From the NCBI RefSeq assembly GCF_006376685.1, contig NZ_VEWL01000011.1, forward strand, positions 1-64,000: 64,000 bases of DNA, in the 5' to 3' direction. Both the position numbers and the translations under genes were made by a program. Every line of letters begins with the position of its first letter. Position 1 is the stretch's first letter. Source of the DNA: Ochrobactrum teleogrylli. GTDB taxonomy: Bacteria > Pseudomonadota > Alphaproteobacteria > Rhizobiales > Rhizobiaceae. This document shows, piece by piece, positions 44,079 to 52,350 of the stretch. The notes beneath the pieces were generated by a model. It saw nothing but the letters and a program-made list of their open reading frames with translations, did no database searches and was not told the origin of the DNA.

Positions 44079-45845
44079 TCATATAGGCTGTATCTCGCCC
44101 GTTGTGAGATCAATGGCAGAGTTTCGTGACGGCAAACCGGAGATGAAACGATCAAACATCCGAAAGAGCCTCCCGAAGGATTGCTGTATCGTTCCAGCTG
44201 CCATTGCATCGATACGGCGGGCATAAATGACCGACACCCATTTGTATGCGGCAAGACGTGGCTCTGATATGGCGTCCAGTCCAAGCTCACTCCCCATCCG
44301 GACGCGATACCAGTCGCCCAGAAAAGTCATGACCTCAATCCGCGACAGCAAGGTGAAATCAAGTCCATGTCCCGTGGCGGAGATCGCCAGCTGTTGCCGG
44401 ATATCACGGTCAGCAATGGCCGCCTTAATATCGGCAAGCGCACAGGCGGAGATGGGGCGTTCGACCAGCGCCAGAGCTGCCAGATCCAATAGTCCAAGGG
44501 TCTTCACGGCTTCCGCGAGCGCCTCCGGCCATTCCCGGCGCAAAAATCGCCTGCCGACTAGATGCGCCAGATGCTTCGACAGGAAATCCCCGTAATTGAC
44601 GGCACTAAGCAACGCGCCGGGATTAATCTTCTCCCTTTCTACTTCGGCTGCATATTGACTGGTGATGCTAGCGTCCAGCGCCATATCGTCAATGCTAATC
44701 GTCTCTATGTGCAGCCGATTGGGCTCAATGTGGACGATCTTGTAGGCGCCGGGGAAAGCGACCAGCGAGGGAACGGACACATTGAACAGAAAGCCATCGG
44801 CATTTCGAAGGCGAGCAGTATCGTTGACGTGCAGATGCCCGCTGAAATGCAGGCGGACACCGGCATTAATCAGGGCATCGCCGACCTCCGGTTCCGGGAT
44901 GCGTCCCATAAGGCTCGTCTGCCCCAGCACGGCCAGTTCGTCGTCACCCGTGCCGTCCAGTGGATCAAGTACCGGATAATGGGAAAATGCGATGACCGTC
45001 TTTCCCAGTGTCCGACCCCGATCCGTGACCGATCGTATCCAGTCCAGAATAAAGCGTTTGTGTACCAGCATGGCATTCCAACCGGCATCGGTGCTATCCG
45101 CGAACGCTCCCTCATCATCGCCGATTTCTCCATCCACCGGCACAAACACATTGGCGTCGATCATCAGCATCCAGACACCGTCGAATGGCTCGACAAGATA
45201 GGAAGCGTCCATCAGCCTGCGAACCGTCATGCCATCAGGCGAGCAGATTTCGAACTCTCTCGCCGATGGATGATCGTTAATGCCAAAAGGGGTCTCCCAA
45301 TGCAGATAGTCGGGCCTTCGAAAGAACCCGACATCACCCAACGAACGCAGACCGACTGGATAGCCAGCGCAATACATGCTCTCGCTGATAATCACCGCAT
45401 CGTCATCAGGAGCGGCCCTGCGCGCCGGATTGCTGGTCACCAAGTCATGGCCGCCGCGAGCATTCAAAAAGCGTTTTGACCGATGCCTCCCACCGGGGCC
45501 AAAAATATCGTGATTGCCGGGCGCTGCGTAGAACTGCATACCGAAGCGCCTTGCGTAATCGTCAAGAAGTTTCTGCAGCGTTGCCATCGTCACCAGCTGG
45601 CCGTCATCCGAATAGTCGCCCAGAAGGACAACGTGGCGGATTCCTCGGGCAGCTATATCATCCAACGCGTAGGGCAATGCTGCGGAACTCTCGTTGAACA
45701 CTCGTGTCGAACGCACCGTGTTGGCGAATGGGCGCAACGCCATAGCCCGTTCGCTCACTGTGACCCCAGCATTGCCATAGTCGCCAAAAATATCGTGAAA
45801 ATGCGCGTCGGCAATCACGGCGATAGGCGGTAGTTCGGATGCCAT
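44079..45845 (-). CDS. Metallophosphoesterase (calcineurin-like), extended C-terminus
   Basis: A 588-residue predicted cytoplasmic phosphoesterase. The two-metal motifs are complete: IADAHFHDIFGDYG, LLGDYSDDG, APGNHDIFG, AFSHYPVLD and HFSGHLHVND. The metal site ends near residue 345; about 240 further residues are helical and lack a known domain. No signal peptide is seen. Substrate unknown; in this setting a nucleotide-sugar, lipid-phosphate or cyclic nucleotide is conceivable. Note that class III-type cNMP phosphodiesterases share this fold, which is of interest given the cyclase and cNMP-binding protein in the locus. Confidence 0.82.
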   Translation of the reverse strand: MASELPPIAVIADAHFHDIFGDYGNAGVTVSERAMALRPFANTVRSTRVFNESSAALPYALDDIAARGIRHVVLLGDYSDDGQLVTMATLQKLLDDYARRFGMQFYAAPGNHDIFGPGGRHRSKRFLNARGGHDLVTSNPARRAAPDDDAVIISESMYCAGYPVGLRSLGDVGFFRRPDYLHWETPFGINDHPSAREFEICSPDGMTVRRLMDASYLVEPFDGVWMLMIDANVFVPVDGEIGDDEGAFADSTDAGWNAMLVHKRFILDWIRSVTDRGRTLGKTVIAFSHYPVLDPLDGTGDDELAVLGQTSLMGRIPEPEVGDALINAGVRLHFSGHLHVNDTARLRNADGFLFNVSVPSLVAFPGAYKIVHIEPNRLHIETISIDDMALDASITSQYAAEVEREKINPGALLSAVNYGDFLSKHLAHLVGRRFLRREWPEALAEAVKTLGLLDLAALALVERPISACALADIKAAIADRDIRQQLAISATGHGLDFTLLSRIEVMTFLGDWYRVRMGSELGLDAISEPRLAAYKWVSVIYARRIDAMAAGTIQQSFGRLFRMFDRFISGLPSRNSAIDLTTGEIQPI

Positions 45846-45997
45846 CCTCTAGAAATTTCCTTTCCATCGTCTCACGCTTCATATCACTGACAAGAGTGCT
45901 AGATATTTCGTAGTAACGTAGATTCGGTACTCGCATATGCTTCGCCGCATGGCTAACATGCCATGAATTGCACGACGGCGGAAAGAAGAGGGATACA

Positions 45998-46816
45998 GTG
46001 TTTCGGGTGCGTTTTTGGGGAGTGCGGGGCAGCCTTCCGGTTTCCGGACCGGATTTCCAGCGATATGGCGGCAATACTGTCTGCATAGAGATGCAATGCG
46101 GTGAACACAGATTGTTGTTCGATGCCGGATCTGGCCTGCTACCCGCAGGAAAATCATTGCTCGCGGACGGCATTTCCAATTTCAATCTGTTCTTTTCACA
46201 TTGTCATTATGACCACATTATCGGTCTGCCCTATTTCGCTCCACTCTTTGATGCCGGCTCTGCGGTGGAACTCTGGTCCGGGCATATGTATGGCAAGATG
46301 AACACAAGCGAGATTGTCTCGGAATTTATTCGCCCCCCCTGGTTTCCCGTTGAAATAGATGTCTGTCCCGCGAAAATGATCTGCCGGGATTTTAAACCCG
46401 GCGACATTCTGCAGCCCCATCCCGGTGTTGAGATTAAGACCGGAAGGCTCAATCATCCCGGCGGTGCCATCGGTTATCGGGTGCAATGGGGAGGTCGTTC
46501 GGTAGCGCTGATCACCGATACAGAGCATGAACCCGGCATTCTTGATCCCGCCGTTTTGGATCTGATCCAGAGCGCAGACCTTTTCCTCTACGACACCACC
46601 TATACCGACGCGGAAATGCCGCGGCATGTTGGCTATGGGCACTCTTCCTGGCAGCATGCCATCCGGCTCGCCAAAGCAGCGGGCGCAAAAAACGTTGCTT
46701 TCATCCACCATTCGCCGCTGCGTACAGACGCGGAACTCGAGGCGATTGATCGACAGGCCGCGAGTGAGTTTGCTGGCGCCTTCTCGGCCCGGGAAGGCCA
46801 GGCTTTCGACGTCTAA
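45998..46816 (+). CDS. MBL-fold metallohydrolase
   Basis: Metallo-beta-lactamase fold enzyme beginning VFRVRFWGVRGSLPVSGP from a GTG at 45998 (GAAGAGGG upstream); a TTG at 45968 would be the longer reading. The HxHxDH motif is SHCHYDHIIGLP, with later metal ligands in LNHPGG, ITDTEHEPG and IHHSP. The FWGVRGS start and overall length recall the phosphodiesterase-like/PhnP branch of MBL proteins, which includes cyclic-nucleotide and RNA phosphodiesterases. Its 3' end overlaps the convergent deacetylase-like gene by 4 bp. Confidence 0.85.
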   Translation: MFRVRFWGVRGSLPVSGPDFQRYGGNTVCIEMQCGEHRLLFDAGSGLLPAGKSLLADGISNFNLFFSHCHYDHIIGLPYFAPLFDAGSAVELWSGHMYGKMNTSEIVSEFIRPPWFPVEIDVCPAKMICRDFKPGDILQPHPGVEIKTGRLNHPGGAIGYRVQWGGRSVALITDTEHEPGILDPAVLDLIQSADLFLYDTTYTDAEMPRHVGYGHSSWQHAIRLAKAAGAKNVAFIHHSPLRTDAELEAIDRQAASEFAGAFSAREGQAFDV

Positions 46817-47565
46817 GCCTGAAGCAGAATGTGCATATCCCGTAGTGCAATCCAGCGGCTGGCAGGATGAGATGCTGTTTGTGCGAGTAACGCCTCGATA
46901 AACTGCCAAGCGGACTTATCGTGGACCAGATGATGGGTTAGAAAGCCCATGCTCCCACCACCGTCGAACATCACCTGCAGACGACGAACGATATCGTCAA
47001 TCAGCGCCGCGTGATCACGGGCGACCCGTGTTCCATGCCAGTCCATCAGATCGACATGGGTGTTGATCATCGGCAGTGAACCTTCTTTCTCCGCTCCGAA
47101 AACCGAAAGGGCGCAATATCCAAGACCGGAAAGTATGTCCACCAAGGACGGCGCAATGCGGTTCCATGGCGGCACCAGAACGGGGACAAAGCGTCCAGCA
47201 TGGAGTGCCTCAAGACGGGTTAAACCAGCCGTCAATTCCGCTGTGACCACTTCAATTGGCCTGTGTGGGCCAAGTTCCTGCTTCTTCTCACCGTCGCCCG
47301 CAAAATTGCTGTGCGACCAGCCGTGAACAACCACCGTCACCAGCGGCCGGTTGCCAAGATACTCTGCAAGCGGCTGTCCAGTGGTTTCGGGGATCACGGC
47401 CAGCGCGACCGGAACCGAATGGCGTGCGCTCAGATCAAGCAGTTGCGTCAAGGCCGGTGTGGGAGCGACGGCATCGTCATCACGCAGCCAAAAGTCTGCG
47501 ACTTTGCCAGCTTCATACCATCGATCCAACTCGCGGTTCAGCGGCTCCCAGATGTCAGTCACCAT
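46813..47565 (-). CDS. Polysaccharide deacetylase-like protein
   Basis: A 250-residue protein resembling NodB-type carbohydrate esterases: FWLRDDDAVAPTPAL (metal Asp), VVVHGWSHSNFAGDG (the metal His pair), VPPWNRIAP and a late FLTHHLVHD His. No signal peptide, so the substrate would be cytoplasmic, such as a lipid-linked sugar. It shares one base with the upstream glycosyltransferase gene (47565), implying a coupled two-gene unit that modifies N-acetyl sugars. Confidence 0.75.
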   Translation of the reverse strand: MVTDIWEPLNRELDRWYEAGKVADFWLRDDDAVAPTPALTQLLDLSARHSVPVALAVIPETTGQPLAEYLGNRPLVTVVVHGWSHSNFAGDGEKKQELGPHRPIEVVTAELTAGLTRLEALHAGRFVPVLVPPWNRIAPSLVDILSGLGYCALSVFGAEKEGSLPMINTHVDLMDWHGTRVARDHAALIDDIVRRLQVMFDGGGSMGFLTHHLVHDKSAWQFIEALLAQTASHPASRWIALRDMHILLQA

Positions 47566-48656
47566 TATAAAATGCCCACATGCTGTTTGAGAATATCGTC
47601 AAGACGGCGGGACGCCACTTCCAGCGACCGCTCGTCCCGCACGAACTGTCGCGCTGCAAAAGCCATATCATTGCGCATCGCGGCATTCGCCAGCACTAAG
47701 CGTATCGCGTCAGCATAGGCGTCAATGTTGCCCGGTGGCGTGAGAACGCCGGTGCGCCCATCGCGCACGACTTCAGGCACCCCGGCAATAGCCTGAGCGA
47801 TAACGGGCAAGCCAGCCGCCTGTGCTTCCAGATAAGCAAGCCCATAAGCTTCGCCGCATCCCGGCCACACGTACAGAGCGCTCTGCGCGAACAATGTTGC
47901 AATGTCAGACGGTTCCAGTTTCCCGTGCCACTGGATTCTTTCCGGCGCGAAATGAGCAAACAACGTCTCGACCTCTGCCCGACAGGCGCCATCGCCGACA
48001 ATGGAGAGTGACCACGGAATATCATCAAGCAGTGACAGCGACCTTGCCAGCATCCGATAGCTGTCCATTTTGTCGCCGCTGCGCATCATCGCCGCCGTTA
48101 CCAGCCTATCCGGCTTTGGACAGGGCACCGTTTCTGTAAACATCGCGCAATCGATGAATGGCGCCAGCATCGCGAAGCGGGCTCCGGGCAACACCTCTTG
48201 CAATCCCCTCCGGTCGCGGTTGGTCAGGCAGATATTGACTGCGGCCTGTTCAAAAGTTTTCAGCAGCCCTTGCTGTATCTCCGTCCAGAGCCCCGTGTTA
48301 CGTCTTGCAGAATACGATGCTTCTGCTGTCACATAAGGTATACCGAAGGACGCTGAAAGTGTCGGTCCGAGCAAATCGGGAGCCTTGTAGTAAGGATGAT
48401 ATGTGAGCCATAGATCAGGCAAAGAACCACGTCTCCAAAGTGCTGAAATCCTTGCGATCTCCCGCTCGGCCTGTTTTTCCAGCTCCGCAAGGACTTCGAG
48501 TGACGGGGTCGTCATGAAGCTGCGGAGTTCCGATATAACTTCAACCTCATGTCCTGCACGCTCCAGAGCCGCGATTAATAGCCTGGCCATCAGCCGGTCT
48601 CCGGAAGGAACAGGATGGTACGGCGATTTCAACGGCGAATGGAAAGCGATCTTCAT
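47565..48656 (-). CDS. Glycosyltransferase family 4 (second)
   Basis: GT-B glycosyltransferase of 363 residues: N-terminal KIAFHSPLKSPYHPVPSGDRLMARLL and C-terminal donor site LYVWPGCGEAYGLAYLEAQAAGLPVIAQ with AGVPEVVRDGRTGVLTPPG (each shown in part). These are the EX7E glutamates and the G-V-x-E loop of GT4. First gene of a minus-strand pair with the deacetylase-like protein. It marks the end of the polysaccharide block; 275 bp without a gene follow. Confidence 0.88.
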   Translation of the reverse strand: MKIAFHSPLKSPYHPVPSGDRLMARLLIAALERAGHEVEVISELRSFMTTPSLEVLAELEKQAEREIARISALWRRGSLPDLWLTYHPYYKAPDLLGPTLSASFGIPYVTAEASYSARRNTGLWTEIQQGLLKTFEQAAVNICLTNRDRRGLQEVLPGARFAMLAPFIDCAMFTETVPCPKPDRLVTAAMMRSGDKMDSYRMLARSLSLLDDIPWSLSIVGDGACRAEVETLFAHFAPERIQWHGKLEPSDIATLFAQSALYVWPGCGEAYGLAYLEAQAAGLPVIAQAIAGVPEVVRDGRTGVLTPPGNIDAYADAIRLVLANAAMRNDMAFAARQFVRDERSLEVASRRLDDILKQHVGIL

Positions 48657-48931
48657 TGCGTGATCTATCTGGTCGGAGGAACTCTCTCAATAGACGTTCG
48701 ACGTGCTGAAATCCACTGTCTCACGAGATAATGTTTTTTCGCTCGTGACACACCCCAACTGTACAGTCTTAGCAACTTGGCAATGGCTTTTCAGTAATGA
48801 TAAGGTTAGCTGATTTAGTCGTCTCGGATGGAAAAGCGCTGTTTGCCCACCAACAGTTTCGACGACTGGGTCGGATAGCCAGATCCTGTACTGGTATTTC
48901 ACTTGATTCCCGGCTACGCGGAGGGAAGTCC

Positions 48932-49867
48932 ATGCTTCATACTGAATTGTCAGAGGTAACGGGCTCCTACAGGATACACGTAAAGGCTGATCTTGCGCGT
49001 AGTGCAACTCTGGACTGGCCTTACCTTTGCGGCATGAGCCTGCTCAAATATCCCGTCAACGACGCCATATCCGAGCAACTCGCCCTGATGGGCAATGCAT
49101 CGAACGCCGACCGGGCCTGGATGATCGAATATCGGCCCGACCTGCTCCGCTTCTGCAACACCCATGAATGGTGCCGGGGCCAGACAAAAGCCTATATTTC
49201 TGAGCTTCAGGAAACACCGACCACCCTCATTGCCTGGCTGCACAAATATCTGATGCTGGGACATGCAGTTGCCGTCCACGATGTTACCGACCTGCCCCGG
49301 ACCGCCCGGGCGATTCAGGTTGAATTCCTGCGCCAGAGCAACAAAAGTGTGCTCAGCGTGCCGGTTTTTTACGATGATAAACTGCGGGGCATCATCGGCT
49401 TCGATACGACCGTCGCAAACAAGATTTGGTCGGCAAGCGAAGTCAACGCCCTCTTTCAGTGCGCCAATCTGATTGGGCAAGCCAAATATTCGACCAATCG
49501 AGCGTCCGAAAAATCAATCGCTGCGGAAAGCACAGCACCCCTCGTCTATCTCAGCAATCGCGGCGTCGTGCGCGGCGTCCAGCCGGAAATCATCGTCGGG
49601 GTGCGCTCGGCGGGCAATTACAGCGAAATATGGCTCGAAGACGGGTCTATGCTGCTTGATTCACGCTCGCTCGGCATGTGGTCCAGCCTGCTGCCGTCGA
49701 AAATCTTTCTTCGCATACACAGAACCGCCTTCGTCAACACGCTGCATGTTGTCGATGTGGATCGCAGAAAAATCGACAAATGGCAGATCAGAATGCGCGC
49801 TGTCGATCAGGCATGGCCCGTCTCGCGCTCCTACCGAAGACAACTGCGTGAACGCATGGGAATATAG
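48932..49867 (+). CDS. GAF-LytTR transcriptional regulator
   Basis: A 311-residue regulator. Residues about 50-195 form a GAF-like sensor (FCNTHEWCRGQTKAYI, HDVTDLP and KSVLSVPVFYDDKLRGIIGFD). Residues about 215-311 are a LytTR DNA-binding domain (IIVGVRSAGNYSEIWLEDGS, FLRIHRTAFVNTLHV, WPVSRSYRRQLRERMG). The ATG at 48932 has GGAGGG upstream and begins before the first domain; longer readings are not supported. No receiver domain is present, so it probably senses a small molecule directly. It sits upstream of the hydrolase/barrel operon, its likely target. Confidence 0.85.
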   Translation: MLHTELSEVTGSYRIHVKADLARSATLDWPYLCGMSLLKYPVNDAISEQLALMGNASNADRAWMIEYRPDLLRFCNTHEWCRGQTKAYISELQETPTTLIAWLHKYLMLGHAVAVHDVTDLPRTARAIQVEFLRQSNKSVLSVPVFYDDKLRGIIGFDTTVANKIWSASEVNALFQCANLIGQAKYSTNRASEKSIAAESTAPLVYLSNRGVVRGVQPEIIVGVRSAGNYSEIWLEDGSMLLDSRSLGMWSSLLPSKIFLRIHRTAFVNTLHVVDVDRRKIDKWQIRMRAVDQAWPVSRSYRRQLRERMGI

Positions 49868-49895
49868 CGCCTAGCGCTTTGTGTCCGTTACGCTT

Positions 49896-49954
49896 TTGAC
49901 GACATGTCATTCGTCAAACCGGCACGTTGTTTCGTCCTTGGAATATTGTCATTC
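49896..49954. promoter_or_regulatory. Candidate operator region upstream of the hydrolase/barrel operon
   Basis: An inverted repeat ttgacga-N8-tcgtcaa (49896-49917) and a direct repeat TGTCATTC at 49905-49912 and 49947-49954, spaced 42 bp apart, i.e. close to four helical turns. LytTR regulators commonly bind paired direct repeats, and the LytTR gene ends 28 bp upstream. The link is inference. Confidence 0.4.
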
Positions 49955-50019
49955 CCGCAATTTCTTGGATGGTGCATGCATCAGAACGTCCTCCCCAACG
50001 GTTCTATGAGGGTTCCCGC

Positions 50020-51168
50020 ATGTCGTCACGGATGCTAGCCTATTTCACAACTGTCTCGCTGGTCGCCACCAGTCTTATCTTCACCGACAGCAGCAAGGCG
50101 AAGGCAGAAGACCTCGCCCTGAAAGATGCCGTCTCCATGGCGGGCATGCAGCTTTTTCTGAACTCTGGTGCACCCGGCCTGATCATTGCGGTCGTACAGG
50201 GCGACGACAGCGTCATTCAGGCCTATGGTGAAACTGCGCCGGGCAACGATACTGAACCGGACGCGCGTTCGATCTTCCGCATTGCATCCGTCTCCAAGGT
50301 TTTCGCGGGCGATCTGCTGGCCGCGCTTGCCGCCAAGGGCAAACTCAAACTGACCGACCCGCTGCAAAAATATGCACCTGAGGGCGCCAAGGTCGGAGTC
50401 AATGGCCGTCCGATCACGCTGCTGGACCTTGCCACGCATTCGGCAGGTTTGCCGCGCGAACTGCCGAACCCGGACACCAAAATCACAGATAACCCGTTCG
50501 CCGCTTTCGATCGCGATTATTACTGGAAGTGGATGGGCAGCAATCAGCCTGCCTATGCGCCGGGAACCACGACGATTTATTCGAATCTCGGTTACAGCCT
50601 TCTGGGTGACGCACTCGCTAAGGCTGGCGGTGCGGATTATTCCACGGTTCTCGCCAACGAAGTGCTGAAACCGGCTGGCCTTACCGACACAACCAATGTG
50701 CTGAGCGACGAGCAGAAGAAACGCCTGATGACGGGGCTTGATCCGCTCGACAAGCCGGACGCGAACAGCCCTGTTCCCGACATCATGTATGCAAGCGCCG
50801 GTATCTACACGTCCGCCGAAGACATGGTGCGCTGGATGCGCTGGCATCTCGATGGTGCCAGTCAGTTGCGAGAAGACGCCCTGCTCGATCATACACTGTG
50901 GCTTCCCTATGACGGGTTGAAGCATGTGGTGGGCACCGAAGTCACTGCTGGCGATGGCATGGGTCTTGGCTGGGTCGCCACCCTACCTAGCAACCAAACT
51001 CCGTTCCTGCTTGGCAAAAGTGGCGGTCTCGGCGGCTTTATGAGCTATGTGGTTCTGTCGCCGAACCGCAAGCTCGGCATATTTGTTGTGGCCAGCCGCG
51101 TGAACTTCGCCATGTTCGAGAATATCCATTCGCAAGTACGCGAACTGGCAGCCGAACTGGCGCGATGA
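50020..51168 (+). CDS. Periplasmic serine hydrolase (AmpC/AmpH-like beta-lactamase fold)
   Basis: A 382-residue protein with a signal peptide (cleavage near SKAKAED). Catalytic motifs of the class C beta-lactamase/penicillin-binding protein fold are visible: Ser90-x-x-Lys93 (SVSK), YSN in TTTIYSNLGYSLLG, and a KSGG box near the C-terminus in place of KTG. The sequence resembles AmpH-type DD-peptidase/esterases more than true AmpC, so a cell-wall hydrolase or esterase is likelier than drug resistance. Stop overlaps the start of the outer-membrane barrel gene (ATGA). Confidence 0.82.
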   Translation: MSSRMLAYFTTVSLVATSLIFTDSSKAKAEDLALKDAVSMAGMQLFLNSGAPGLIIAVVQGDDSVIQAYGETAPGNDTEPDARSIFRIASVSKVFAGDLLAALAAKGKLKLTDPLQKYAPEGAKVGVNGRPITLLDLATHSAGLPRELPNPDTKITDNPFAAFDRDYYWKWMGSNQPAYAPGTTTIYSNLGYSLLGDALAKAGGADYSTVLANEVLKPAGLTDTTNVLSDEQKKRLMTGLDPLDKPDANSPVPDIMYASAGIYTSAEDMVRWMRWHLDGASQLREDALLDHTLWLPYDGLKHVVGTEVTAGDGMGLGWVATLPSNQTPFLLGKSGGLGGFMSYVVLSPNRKLGIFVVASRVNFAMFENIHSQVRELAAELAR

Positions 51169-52343
51169 TGAACGCGCGCTGCGCGCTGCTCGGCGCTGCA
51201 TTTGCTCTCGGCATTGGAGCGCCGGGGGCTTTTGCTCAAGAGAAACGGGATATCTTCAAGACAGAGATATTTCTCACGCCCTATAGCAAATTGGGCGATG
51301 CGGATGCTGCGGGTGATTATCCGAAGCTTAACGGTCAGTTATTGTTCATGACTGGCTATACCGGCTATTTTGGCATCAAGGACGAGAACGGCCAGATTCC
51401 GCGTTCGCACTGGAACAGTGTTCAGCCGACAGCGGAAGCCGCACTCGTTTGGCAATTGTCACAGCGGTTTTCCGTTCTGTCGAAAATCACCTTCGATTCC
51501 TCCGTCGAGGCGACGGAGGACAACGCTTTCTCCGATCTCGGCTTCACGCTGAAAAACCTGTTTGCGTCCTATACGTCCGATAATTTTGCGCTCTATGGCG
51601 GCAAGATGGATATGGGTTTTGGTGACGGCTGGCATGCGATTGACGGACTCTACAACGGTTATACCGACGACTTTCAATATAACGGCTCGATCGGGCTTGG
51701 CGCGCGCTACACGTTCAACACAGAGAATATGGGCGCGCATTCCTTCGCCGGTCTGGTGTTCAAACGGGACGATTCGGCTCTTAGCCGCCGCCTCACCTTC
51801 GATGACGGTTTTATCTCGCCCACGCGCGGACAATCGCCAGCGCTCAGTAACGATCTGAACTCGTTCATCCTGTCCTATGACTTCCGCAATCTCCCCGGCC
51901 TGAAGAAAACGTCCGGCGGTGTCGATATCGGACGCCTGGAGGCTGAACCGGGCTATGGCGAAAGCGCCAATACGATTTCAGCCCGGCTGCGCTATGACAC
52001 GGCGCTCACCGATAAGTGGAACCTGAGCTGGTTTAACGAGGCGACCTTTTCAAGCGCCTTTCGTGGCGCGCCGGTTTCCAACGGCAATGGCGTGACATCT
52101 CTCTCGCTGTCTTATGACCGCTGGCAGTTCACGGCGACAACCGCGCTGCGCAAACTATCCGGCGAAGATGAAAAGCTGGCGCAATACGGGCTTCAATCCG
52201 ATTGGGACTGGGGCGCAGCCGGCACGGTCACTTATGTCACGCCCATCGGCATCATTCTGCAATCAGGACTGGTTCATCAGCGCGACCAGTCGCTGAATAT
52301 CAATCAGGGCGTTTTCCGCATCGCTTATCAAACGGGGTTTTAA
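51165..52343 (+). CDS. Outer-membrane beta-barrel protein
   Basis: A 392-residue protein with a signal peptide ending PGAFAQEK and alternating short hydrophobic/aromatic strands, such as NLFASYTSDNFALYGGKMD and GSIGLGARYTFNT, closing with a C-terminal Phe (IAYQTGF). That is the outer-membrane barrel signal. It resembles no named porin clearly. It is coupled to the upstream serine hydrolase by a 4-bp overlap and followed 7 bp later by a second hydrolase. Confidence 0.78.
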   Translation: MMNARCALLGAAFALGIGAPGAFAQEKRDIFKTEIFLTPYSKLGDADAAGDYPKLNGQLLFMTGYTGYFGIKDENGQIPRSHWNSVQPTAEAALVWQLSQRFSVLSKITFDSSVEATEDNAFSDLGFTLKNLFASYTSDNFALYGGKMDMGFGDGWHAIDGLYNGYTDDFQYNGSIGLGARYTFNTENMGAHSFAGLVFKRDDSALSRRLTFDDGFISPTRGQSPALSNDLNSFILSYDFRNLPGLKKTSGGVDIGRLEAEPGYGESANTISARLRYDTALTDKWNLSWFNEATFSSAFRGAPVSNGNGVTSLSLSYDRWQFTATTALRKLSGEDEKLAQYGLQSDWDWGAAGTVTYVTPIGIILQSGLVHQRDQSLNINQGVFRIAYQTGF

Positions 52344-52350
52344 GGCAGTC

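Noticed and set aside
44562-45479. 305-residue plus-strand reading frame
   Set aside because: Complement of the metallophosphoesterase gene, whose metal motifs are complete.
50020-51168. True class C beta-lactamase (drug resistance)
   Set aside because: The third box is KSGG rather than KTG, the protein resembles AmpH-type hydrolases, and it is in an operon with a barrel protein; resistance is not supported.
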